From Promerops cafer (Eukaryota; Chordata; Aves; Passeriformes; Nectariniidae), in NCBI GenBank assembly GCA_013398275.1, contig VZSE01013368.1, positions 572,236 to 636,235 of the forward strand: DNA of 64,000 bases, given 5' to 3'. The position numbers and the translations under genes are program-made. Numbering within the stretch: position 1 is the stretch's first letter; each line of letters starts with the position of its first letter. This document shows positions 38,801 through 49,562 of the stretch, one piece after another. A model generated the notes under the pieces. That model was given only the letters and a program-made list of their open reading frames with translations. It was not told the origin of the DNA and ran no database searches.

Positions 38801-40214
38801 AATAACACTTAGGATCTTCTAAACTCTCCAGCTAAAAGTGGTGTATCAGCAAAAAAAAATAGCATTTGTTATTGTGAAGAGAAAAATCTAGATGTCAATT
38901 ATTGTGCTAAGTAGCATGCAGTAGAAGCAAATTCACAGTTTATTTACTCCTGTCCTCACTGCCATAAGCCATTGTGGCTCAGCAGATGTGGCACACACTC
39001 AACCTTCTGTGTCAGCTGGGGAAGGTGGGCCTTTGGGGAGACATGAAAATGAGCATCACAGAAGCCTTTTGTATGGGTAGCTCGGGGAGAGGGAAGGGAA
39101 CATCTATTGTAGTAACTTCTTTGTAAGCCATGAGCAATGAATTTACTCACTGAACTGAACTAAGAGACAAAATACCAATAAAAGCTTGCCTTGGGCAACA
39201 ACTTTTTTTTTAAAAGAAGTTCTATTGCCATCATCTGTGAGCATTACCAACTCTTCATCTGACTATTCACCAGAATGTTTGCTGCTCTGGCAGAAGGGCT
39301 GCAGTGCCACACCATGAACCCTTTCGTGGGCAGGGCTCACTGCACCTTGTGTCAGACATGCTGTAAGCAACTCCACTCCATCAGGGAGTTTGGACTCCTT
39401 TAAGGACACAGGGGACAAGCAGGTTTGTTCTGGGTACAGCTGGTCCCACAGTGGGGCACTTGTCTGAACCAGCAGACAAAAGTTATACTCTAGAAATGAG
39501 TCGGTGAGGAAGTCTAGCTGAGCAGCTCAGATGCAGGCACCTATTTGGTAGGGTGTTAAAATTAGTTGAGGAAAAATTCCCTACCATTCCACCTTGAGGA
39601 AGTCTAGTGCATACCTGAAGCAATAGCGTATGGAAGAAGTTATCAGACAAATAAAAAATTAGTATTTTAATAACTGTTTTTGAACACTGAGTATCATCAG
39701 ACAGGTTCCTTTATTCTGCTAATACCTAATATCAGGGTAGAAGCCTTCTGTCTCAAGAATTGTCTGTTCTGTTATAGCTTTAGCCATTACCATATTTCTG
39801 GTGATTTGTTTCTCCCAGGAATAAGCACAGTTCTTTGAAGCCTTTTTGTGTATTTTAGGTACATCATGCTTCACAGTCAGTCACACAACAGGGCCTTTCA
39901 CTGATGCATTCATTGGATGGGAAGCCAAGAAAAAAAAGGAGGAATCCAGGTGCATTGTGTCCCCTTACACGATAGGGATTAATTGTGTTCTCTGAGTGAA
40001 GAGTAAAGAAAATTACTCCCTGTTTCTTGTTGGGGCAAAACTGTGCTCATTTAGGACAGGTAAAAAGAACTAGATGAGTTTGGCCTTTGAATTTAAAGTA
40101 CTGGCCTTATGTACCATATGTATTGTATACTATGGAAAACCAATTTTATCTTCAGGATCATTTCTAGAGGCACAATATAAAAACAAGGAAAAACCTATAA
40201 GTATATGTTTAAAG
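35869..40214. other. Intergenic, no gene seen
   Basis: Unique-looking sequence with only short chance frames. A GC-richer piece lies at about 39280-39470. No repeat family, RNA gene or splice-flanked coding segment was recognised. Confidence 0.6.
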
Positions 40215-40254
40215 TTATAATATAAGTTATAAGTTATATATAAGTTATAATAAG
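40215..40254. repeat. AT-rich imperfect repeat of TATAAGT units
   Basis: Several overlapping TATAAGT/TTATAAGT units occur in about 40 bases. A related sequence in opposite orientation (CTTATAACTTATTATAAGT) lies about 125 bases downstream at 40377-40395, sharing an 11-bp inverted core. Confidence 0.6.
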
Positions 40255-43200
40255 TCCCTGGAAAGATTGAAGAAAGATAAGCCTAGCTTCATATAAAGGT
40301 TTCAGCACAATAGGCTATATTTATTTAAACATTTATTTACTTTTCATTTCTTGTAGGAATTTAAGTAAACTATTATCTTATAACTTATTATAAGTGAACA
40401 AGTTAGATAAAAAAAAGAGGTACATCATTATCACATGGCAAATTTAGTGTTATTTGAATGACTTTGCTGCTAGACTGTAGGCTACTAAGATTCATTGAGA
40501 GATTTGAAAGCTAAAGTTGATTTTCCACCATAAAAGACCCTTATTCCATCCTCCTCTCAACCCATTGCTTAGATATCTCCTGTTTTGTCCTTTTACATAG
40601 CCTCAGCAACCCCAGCCTAAGAAAACTAATTGCTTTGCTGTTTTTGAAATTGCTGTGAGCATTCCACTGTAGAAAAGCTGCTTTTTAAAGCAAACATATA
40701 TGAGTTTCTGAGATAGAAAAGCTTCAATTGACATCAGAGGGCTTTAGAATTGCTTCTTACTGTTCACATACTTTTTAACAAGGCTGAATTCGCTTTGTAG
40801 AAATCATTAGTGCAAAATTCTTTAGCAGACTACATTCACTTCTGTCATTTCAGTTGCTGTTTATTCTGAAATGATTTAACATTCAAAGCAAATGAAGGCC
40901 TGCTGCAGTAAAAAGACAACTTCTTTCTGTGCCTCTCTGTGCCACTGCATCCAATAAATCCAGAGAAGACAGAACAGAATCAGAGCAAGAGAGATTTGAG
41001 CCACAGCTGCTTTTCTAATATGTTTATTACTGACCACTACTGCTTGTTATGCTGATTTAACTGACAGAGTTGTGGTATTTTGTATGTCTCACTTCCTACC
41101 TGTTTCTGTAGAAGTCAGATCAATTTATCTGACCTTCATCTCATAGCTCAATAAAATGCCCAAATCTGACACCCAGCTAGGGAAGTAAATACATTCTCCA
41201 GTTAAAAGCTATTCTTTTCTATGGATCTGTCTCTAGTGAGAATCCTTCCCTTATGAATTTCGATGCTGTAAGGTGGGTTTGGGTCAGTATTATGTCAGAC
41301 CTTTCCAGCTTCCAGTGTGTTGAGCCAACCTGACTGATATGACCCTGACAGATGCTATAAATTGAGTAACCACCAAATCCTTCCCCAAATCTCTTAACAG
41401 AGATCCTTTCTGCCAGTGACAGGGCCAGCCACTCGACCCTGAAAAGCCAAAAAATGCTACCACACTGAATTTCACAAACTCAAGGCACAGGTAACGGAGG
41501 GGGTCAATCTCACATCTTTTCCCTTTTTACAAGCACATATTTTGGCAGCCATCAGCTACTGAATTAAGTACAGACCTGAAGAAACCTTTCATTCCAGGAT
41601 AAAATCATAATATATGTGAAAATCTAGAAAGAAAAAGAAACAAATTCATGAAGAACTTCTTTTATATTTGCTTTATTGGATTCCTACTGAAAAATTCTGA
41701 GAGACAAGCACAAGCCCACAGAGCAGTGCATTTAATGTTTTCAGTATTTGACAACCTACTGCTTAAATTATGAGCCAGACTTGAGGCATAAACCAGAGAA
41801 GTTTGACATGCAAAGCAAAGAGGGAGCTGAGCACATCCACTTCCATCAGCATTCCTGCAGCACAAGCTTTAGTTACCTGGAAACAACTCTTGTGGTCGTG
41901 CACAGCCCACTGTGGTGCTTAATGCAGCTATGAAAAACATCAGTGCTGTCCTTTTCAGCTGGAATAAAGGGTGCTGCTTGCAGGGCAGGATAATATCAAA
42001 TAGAAAACTAAGAGACCCTCAAACAACTTGGGATGGAGTGAAAAAATTCTTCTCTTTATCTTCATTCTTTAAACAAAAACAGGGGAACTGAAAAAAGGAA
42101 ATCTGACTGCCTAGAAATTTTCAGTCTTCAGTAAAGAAGAGAGATGGAAGAAAATTCCTCTAAACTATGTGTTCAACATTTTGAAATGCAACAGTTCCTG
42201 TTATTTCTCTGCTCTTTAAACTGCTTTGTCACAAGAGGCTGTCCTACACTTGATAAATTCCACTTTAATCAGCAGGTGCCTTAATTTATGACTCAGAAGA
42301 ATGAAAAAATTGGTTAATCAGTCAAAAATGTATATAATCAAATAAAGAAAAACTCACAGAACCTCTGGGACAGAGTGTCTGGAGGTGATTAATAATTAAC
42401 GTTCCCATTTTCAAAGGGAAGTTTTATGCTTAGAGGTGACTAATTTTCCAATTCAAGATTCCATTTTCCTTATTGCTTTAATATCTTTTTGGAATAAAGA
42501 GAAATGTTATTCACGAAAAATCATAACTCAAATAAAATGAAAATAGAAATGCATTTTAGTACCAACACTTGCTTTCCTGAGTGTTTGTCATTTCCCTCAC
42601 TTTATGTATTTCAAAGGAGATTAAGCTGATATGGTACAGGAAGAATATATTCAGAAATGAATGACATTAATTAATTATAAACACTGTACAAAAATATATT
42701 CTTACTTGTCAAAATGGCCTCCATCTTAAAACAATGCCTATAGCATAATATTTGCCATAATGCCATTCACAGCTTTCTCTATTCTCTCTCACTCCATACA
42801 GAGATGTTTGACAACTGAGATGGGTGATTAAAGACTGTGCTCCCATTCGAATATAAAATAAGATAAAATTAAAAAAAAAGAGGTAGAATATATTTGATAT
42901 GTAGTAAAGAAATCAAGATGCTGCAACACTTTCTGCTGTCTGCAGAACAGATTAGCAGAACTGCAATAAACTATTCCTACCTAAAAAGAATCCAGTTAAC
43001 AGTTTCTAGTGGACCATGGTCAGTAGAAATTACTTGTAGTTTCACTATCCAGAACTCTAACACTTAAAACTCTGTGACTTAATGAAAAGCACAGCATAAC
43101 CTTCAGCAGTAAACCTCTTTCAGAAGGAACTCGTGTGCTTAGACTGCCAAGTGAATTCTTCCTAACAGAGAAACAGAAATTCCCTGTGTGGCGTGAGCAG

Positions 43201-44419
43201 GCACCAGCTCCACCCGGGTCCTCCAGCCCAGCTCCCAGACACTGCACTCGAGCACTAGCTCTGCTCTGCTCTCGGGGGCTCTACCAGCCTCCCTTGGAAT
43301 CCCACCACCAAACCCAAGGCAGGATTGATTTCTCTGTCTCCAGTACTGCACTCCCCTTACTGGATACTGCTTCATCATCCCTGCTAGAAATTACTTTTCC
43401 CTGGAGCTTAGGGAGAGGCTTCTGGAGAGCAAATCTCTCTTTCGCAATGTATCAGGCTGCCCCAAATGGCAGGTATTTTCAGAAAACTTGTTCCTGAAGG
43501 AGGATAACCTCCCTACAAGGTCTTTACTCTTCTGCTTTACCGAGCTCCCCCAGCTGAGCTCTGCACCAGCATATTAGCATGCACAGCATCCCCTTCTGAA
43601 AAGCAGAAACATTTCCAGCAAGGGCACTCCGTGCGAGTTGGTCTGCTAAGTGGCTTTGCCTTCTCCTTAAAATATGCTTAAAATAAAGCGGATCTCAGCA
43701 AAATAGTTTCCCTGTTATTCCTCTCCCTGTGCAATGTATTCAGAGTCAGGACATTTTTAGACCCTCTCAATTAACTCCTGGGAGTTTGCATCCAGCCCCT
43801 GCCCTGGGCCCTCACTGCTGCCAGTGCAGAGCAGGCAGCCCCTGCGAGTGGGCTCTGGGCTCTGCCAGCAAAGGTCAGCCCTGGGAAGCAGCTTTGTGCC
43901 ATCGTTCCAAAATCGGGACAGAGGATACCAGTGATCTAATGGCTACACATGACATTAGAGCAGGCTTCAGTATTCCTGTTGGATGTTACTCTCTACTTGG
44001 AAAAAATAGTAAGAGGAAATTTATTGGCTCTGTTTAATCTTTATGTCCTAATTAGCAGTCTTCAAGTGCCAAAATCATTTGCCAGATCCTTTCAGATATC
44101 ACCATACAGTTTCTGGATGGGTTCAAAACCACTGCTGACTTTAACATACCAGAGGTTGTTATACTGTTTTCTTACATCGAGAAGAGACTTTACAATCAGG
44201 TTCTGCAGACAAAGCTTTCTTGTTAAAGATAAATAAAACTGTGACCTGTAGCTATTACTATTAATTTATAATAATTATTTTTAATGTTCAGTAGTCATGG
44301 CTGCAGATCAGATATTCATATCAGTTTGCTTTCAATTAATAAAAAATATTAAATGAGGCCAACATATACGCATTTATATTGCTACATTTACATACATATA
44401 TGTGTTTTGAATGTCTCAT
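40255..44419. other. Intergenic, no gene seen
   Basis: AT-rich up to about 43100, then a GC-richer patch (43170-43910) with overlapping frames on both strands (120 and 79 residues at 43135-43497, 102 at 43729-44037). These have no recognisable similarity and no consistent frame. Confidence 0.55.
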
Positions 44420-44538
44420 CTCTGGAGATTCAAAACCCACCTGGATGAGCTCCTGTGTCACCTGCTCTGGGTGACCCTCCCTTGGACTGGACAATCTCCA
44501 GAGGTCCCTTCCAACCCCAATGATTCTGTGATTTTGTG
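44420..44538 (+). mobile_element. CR1 LINE 3' fragment
   Basis: Recognisable CR1 3' end in the sense direction. In order it has TCTGGAGATTCAAAACCCACC, TGGATGAGCTCCTGTGTCACC, TGCTCTGGGTGACCCTCC, CTTGGACTGGACAATCTCCA, GAGGTCCCTTCCAACCCCAA and the terminal ATGATTCTGTGATT repeat. It is a short 5'-truncated copy of about 120 bp, with the tail orienting it on plus. Confidence 0.92.
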
Positions 44539-46249
44539 CAGATACTGACCAAGACTATTCTAAATACAACTTTTTTTATGTACAATGGTACAACAGAATG
44601 TCATTACAATTTCATGTAATGACACTACTGGATTTGAGCTACTAAAATTTCATCCCAGCAGAAATAGCCATTCTTACTTTGTCATAGCGTATGGATTATA
44701 TTCTGTTAGATCTTAAGCACAATTTGCAATATTTAAAATCCTTTACACAATCCCTATGAATTTTATATTTGCCATTTATCTTTGACACTGCACAGAGGAG
44801 TTAAGAAATTAAAAATATCAATTCCATAAATAGAAACAACACAAGACAATCAAAGACAAAAGATCCAGGCTGATGCTTCAGTTTAGTAAAATACTTAAGT
44901 GTCAGCTCCTCTGAATTAACTGGGACTATTTACATACTTGAAGTTATTTGCTTTGGGCTCAAGGCCAAAGGAGAGTGTGGCTATGCTGATGATTAGTTTG
45001 GGAAGGTTTCACTTTCTGACCCACTCCTGGCCCTAGCTCGGTCTGGAGGTGAGCGAGTGGCTCCCACGAGCCCAGAGGAGATGGGCATCTCCAGGCTGAC
45101 TGCACAGCACTGAATCCAACCCAGCCACCAAGAAACTCAGGAGCAGAAGAAGGCTTTGCCCCCTCCAGGGCCAGCTTTGCTGTCCCAGCCAGCACAGCTG
45201 GAGTTCCAGCAGGAGCAGATGGGAAACACCGAGACGCCGAAGGTGTTTGCTCCTTCACCACTCACAGCTGCTCAGACCTGACTGTGCTGAGCATGGAAGA
45301 GAACGGGACTGGCAGAGAAAAGAATACAAGCTTAATAAGAATACCTTGTAAAGTACTGACTGGTTTCTTTTAAAAGTTGTTATAAATATAGACAATACAA
45401 TGTCTGGCAAAGCCCTCAGACCTCCAAACCTATACTTAGCAAGCAAACAGGAGTAGAAGCTAAAATGGAAGTGATGGTATATATTTTAAGAGAACTAATA
45501 AATCATTCATCAGTCTCTAATTACCCTACTCTATAATCAGAGAATCAAGCAATAAGTATTTTGTACCCAAATTGAACACTTCTACCTGGCCATTGACTAA
45601 AATTGGGAAGCACTTAAAGACTTCTGTTTTAGTTTAATTATAGACAGCCCAATTTCAATCTATTTATTATGTCATTTGCATCTCATCCTGAAAACCCATA
45701 TGCATTTCAGCATCTTTAATTGTGTGATTAGACCAATGACATTAATATCTGCAAGACTTTTTCTTTTATTTTGAATAACATTACTCTGGTACAAGAATTA
45801 ATCTGTTCTGAAAATACTTAGTCACACTTTACTGTATTTAAATAATGCTCTTCAGCACTCAAATGTAAGCAAAAATACAAAAAATATTTTATTTCCTGAC
45901 ATTTCCTCATTGTAATTAACTTCTTGTAAAGTACATTATTTCATCTACAACCTGTGATCTCTTACCTGGGACCCCAGTAAATTTATTATGCCACTATCCC
46001 TGGAGTAAACCCCCTAAAAAATCTTAAGGGAAAGAGTAATAGGAATCACTCTGATATCAGAATACCCCCTCAATTTTTTACATGAATATGACATAAAAAG
46101 TTGGATAATGAAAATAAAATGGAATGACATTTTACTAATTCTGAGAAAACGTTAATTAAAGTAATTCAGAGGTATTGGTGACTTGGTTTAGACTAAATGC
46201 CAAGTTTTCTTAAAAACTCTCAGAACCACACCTGATCGATTTTTTCTAC
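44539..46249. other. Intergenic, no gene seen
   Basis: Contains a GC-rich patch at about 44960-45300 with a 100-residue minus frame that I do not recognise, and an AT-rich tract (45650-45755) dense in octamer and homeodomain-like sites (see findings). Confidence 0.55.
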
Positions 46250-47285
46250 TGTGTTGGTTTTGCACGGCCTGGTTTTTGGCAGCAGGGGGTCCACAGAGGT
46301 GGCTTCTGTGAGAAGCTGCTGGAAGCTTCCACCATGTCCAGCAGAGCCAATCTCTGGTGGCCAAAGCTGGGCCAATGGGAGAGGCTGGTAATGCCTCTGT
46401 GATAACAGATTTGAGAAGAAAATCAAAACAAAGTGGACACACAGAGTTGTATTCCTAGCCAGAGAAGAGGGAGAGGTGAGAACATGTGAGGGAAACAACA
46501 TGGAGACACCAAGGGCAGTGGAGGAGGAGGGGGCAGGAGGTTCTCCAGGGGCCAGAGCTGAGATTCCTCTGCAGGACGTGGTGAGACCACAGGGAAGCAG
46601 CTGAGCCCCTGGGGATCCACGGGGGATGCAGAGATCCACCCACAGCCCCTGGGGGGAGAGGTGCCCATGCTGGAGTGGGTGGATGCCTGGAGAAGGCTGT
46701 GATGCAGTGGGAGACCCAGTGGAGAGGGGGCCCTGCTTCCAGGCTGGAGCAGCCTGTCCTTGGAGGACTGCACCCCATGGAAGAGTGGTTTTGTGAGGGA
46801 CTCACACTGCAGCAGCTCTGGCAGGACTGCTGCTCGTGGGGGGAGTTTGCAGCAGGTGTGGTTTGGCTGCTGCTCGTGGGAGTGGAGCCATGCTGGAGAA
46901 GCTCACAGAGAGCTGTTCCCATGGGAGGGACCCCAGGGTGCAGCAGGGGAAGGGCTCCTCTCCGTGAGCAGGGGAAGAAAACCTTGGGTGACAAACTGAC
47001 CAAAAGCCCCACGCCCTGTTGCCTGTGCTGTTGGTGGGAAGGAGGGAGGAAAAGTGTTTTAAAGGGCTGATTTTACTTCTCATTATCCTCCTCTGATTCT
47101 CTTAGTAATAAATTCATTTTGTACCTCTAAGCTGAGCCTGTTTTGCCCTTGAAGTGTTTCTCTCAGTCTTATCTCAACCCCTGAACACTTTGTTAACTTT
47201 TTTCTCTCCTCTGCCCAGCTCTGGCAGGGAAGGGTGAGCAAGCAGCTTTTGTGGGTGCCTGGCACTGGGCCAGTGTCAAACCACA
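46250..47285 (+). mobile_element. Solo endogenous retrovirus LTR (ERVL-like, passerine type)
   Basis: A block of about 1,036 bp starting TGTGTTGGTTTTGCACGG and ending ...GTGTCAAACCACA, so it has TG...CA ends. It contains AATAAA at 47107-47112 followed by a T/GT-rich region, consistent with U3-R-U5 on plus. The opening and closing motifs match a very common passerine LTR family as I recall it; the ERVL assignment is from memory. No gag, pol or env remnant lies on either side, so it looks like a solo LTR. TCTAC occurs just before it (46245-46249) and again three bases after the CA end (47289-47293), a plausible 5-bp target-site duplication if the terminus extends by TAA. U3 contains CTGCTGCTCGTGGG twice, 40 bases apart (46827, 46867). 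Frames up to 185 codons within it are not genes. Confidence 0.85.
47107..47112 (+). terminator. LTR poly(A) signal
   Basis: Canonical AATAAA at the expected U3/R position, about 170 bases from the 3' end of the LTR. It orients the element on plus. Confidence 0.6.
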
Positions 47286-48770
47286 TAATCTACAAACAGA
47301 ATATATTAACAGGAGCAGGTTTGATTATCTTAAAGGGTATTTTTCCACTTAATATTGTTATGCTTTTGTGCGGTAAGGAAGTGTTTATGTAAAATATCAT
47401 CATTAAATTTTAAGTTTACAGACAGAATAGGGCTTATAGTCTATAATGATACATGCAAGATTTTTTCTATTATGTTAATGGAACTTTAACAATAATGGAG
47501 AATCTCTGAGACATTTAAAGATTTACTCAGTCAAAATTATGCATTCACATTTTATCTCAGTTTTTATGTCTAACAGACATAAAGGGCTCTAACAGAGCCT
47601 AAATAAAGTGCCAATCTTGACAGTCTGTTTAAAGCATGACCATAGGCTACTTTTGGTATTCAGTTTACACAATCACATCCAGACCTGCTACAATTTCTGC
47701 AGTATATTTAGCCAGTGTATACAAGTATTCTTCACTGGAAGGTCTAAAATGACTTAAAAATGGAAGTCTTTTTTTAAGATGTCCCTTTGAATACGAAAAT
47801 CTTTTCCCAGCACCTTTGTTACCAGTATCTTCTACTCAAAATGGATTCAATTACATTACAGTGCCCTCACACATAGTCTTGGAGGACTTCATATTTTAAG
47901 CAGGTTAAAAATAAATCAGCCAAATATTTCTGCCTTTGATATCAGTGAACATTTTTCCTCTTGGTTTCAGTTGTGTTGGTGACCTAATTGGTTGGAAAGT
48001 TTTCAAGACTTAGAGGTATTACATTAAATGCTTTGTCAACAGCATCTCTGAGATTAGGCTGGTGAGCCCCAGCAATGCTGGAGGCATCTACTGCCAGAAC
48101 TCTTAGGAGATCTGGACCTTATCTTTAGGCATTGGCTTTTTGTTTGTTTGGGGGGGATGGGTATTTTTTTTTAATATGAATTTTACCATATGCCCAGAAA
48201 ACCCAGTTTCCCTGTGAATATGTCTAAGCAGGTCAGCAAAAGAACAACCCTACAGAGAATATAATTTGTCCCAAAAGCCTGGTATTAGTGCATTGCTTAA
48301 AGTTAGATAGAGAAAGAAATATTAGAAATACGATCCTGACATTAAATCTATAGCTCTATTTTTAATCTCACACAAAGGATCTCAGAGTATGGCCACCACT
48401 GCCGAATTTCAAACGAGAAACATGGCCCTGGGCATAAGGCAGTGTGCTTCTTGGGAAAAAAATGCTCCCCTTAGATCCCTGATGTTACAGTATTAAGACT
48501 CTTAGGCATGCAGAATCCAAGGATACCCGTGTACTTCAGACTTCATTAAAGAGTGAAATGTTCTCAGAGTGCTGCCTGACCCTGGTGTAGGCTGTGTCCT
48601 TCAAAATGCCCTATGCTCGAGCCCCTGGAAAGAGGGAGCTATGCCATTTTTAAGCCACCATCACAAAATTGCAACTGCAACCAACTTGGCTGTCAGGAGT
48701 ACCTCCTGTAATGTCAGAGACTGAAGTATTATAGTTTATGACAAACATTTTCACGAAGGACTTTTAAAAC
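47286..48770. other. Intergenic between the two LTRs, no gene seen
   Basis: AT-rich and apparently unique. No retroviral internal motifs (primer-binding site, polypurine tract, protease or polymerase signatures) were seen. This argues that the two LTRs are independent insertions and not ends of one provirus. The last few hundred bases could belong to the second LTR, whose left boundary is uncertain. Confidence 0.5.
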
Positions 48771-49434
48771 TGTATTACAAAAGCTTCAGAGACCACCACA
48801 TCCTGAATAGGCCTTCACCACTCGCTGATGACAATAAGATAAAGTAACAACTCGGGCTGGGGGAGAAGAATAAAGCTGAGCAGCTCCAGGGTGAGAGCAC
48901 AGCCCTGGGGTCATCAGTGCCAGGCTCGCTCAGACCCTCACTGCAGAGGGCGAGGAGAGGGCTGGGGAGGGGCTCTGGGCTGTGGTGCAAAAGCCTCTGG
49001 TGGGAGGCAGAGGACACCCATCCTCCGCTGAGCAGAGCGGCTCAGCCGAGGGGCCCCTTCAGCGGGGAGAGGCCCACGGGAAGGACGGCACAGGGGGTGC
49101 CATGGCCCGGCACAGCCCCCAAGGGCTCCCCAGACCCTGACCAGAGGTGACGCAGCCGAGCCTCAGAGCTGAAGGGACAGTGCCGAACTGGCCCTGGACG
49201 GGCCGATCCCAGCTGGCCCAAACATGCATTAACCCTTTGGATTCTGTACTCTTCAGCGTGGTGTGGCAGCGACAGGGGACCCACAGCACCAAGAAGAGCA
49301 GATGGGGGGAGCAAGGAGATGTCCTCGGCACCCTCGGATGGGTGACATGCTTCCACCTAACCCCTGTCACTCGCCCCCTGTCCCCCACACTTCTTTTTCT
49401 ATTTCTTTCTTTCTCTTTACCTCTTTTACTTTTA

Positions 49435-49440
49435 AATAAA
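49435..49440 (+). terminator. LTR poly(A) signal
   Basis: AATAAA just before the T-rich tract in the second LTR, where U3/R is expected. Confidence 0.5.
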
Positions 49441-49447
49441 ATATATC

Positions 49448-49475
49448 TTTTTTTTTTTTTTTTTTTTTTTNNNNN

Positions 49476-49502
<27 letters not shown>
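49448..49502. repeat. Poly(T) tract interrupted by a 5-N gap, inside the second LTR
   Basis: T at 49448-49470, N at 49471-49475, T at 49476-49502. The homopolymer is long enough to have broken the assembly. Its true length is unknown. Confidence 0.9.
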
Positions 49503-49507
<5 letters not shown>

Positions 49508-49562
49508 ACATCTAACCTCATTTGGTTTTAGTCTTGTTTTTTGGGTATGTTTTGAACCTTCA

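Larger units (their letters stand above)
48771..49562 (+). mobile_element. Second endogenous retrovirus LTR (boundaries approximate)
   Basis: A GC-rich block (about 48840-49380) has abrupt composition contrast with its surroundings. It is followed by a pyrimidine-rich stretch, AATAAA at 49435-49440, a long T run with a 5-N gap, and a U5-like end TAACCAACATCTAACCTCA ... TTTTGAACCTTCA. This order (GC-rich U3, poly(A) signal, short U5 ending in CA) fits an avian ERV LTR on plus and resembles an LTR type I recall from songbirds. The right end is fairly clear. The left end was set at the nearest plausible TG, but no target-site duplication was found, so it may be off by 100 bases or more. The frames inside it (to 150 codons, interrupted by N) are not genes. 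Confidence 0.6.

Noticed and set aside
46455..47012. 185-codon minus-strand open frame, the longest in the window, plus 131-, 139- and 116-codon neighbours
   Set aside because: All lie within the LTR at 46250-47285, in several mutually overlapping frames on both strands. GC-rich U3 sequence simply lacks stops, and no retroviral or host domain is visible.
49042..49515. Frames of 104, 150 and 122 codons including Lys or Phe homopolymers and unknown residues
   Set aside because: They run through the T homopolymer and N gap of the second LTR. They are not proteins.
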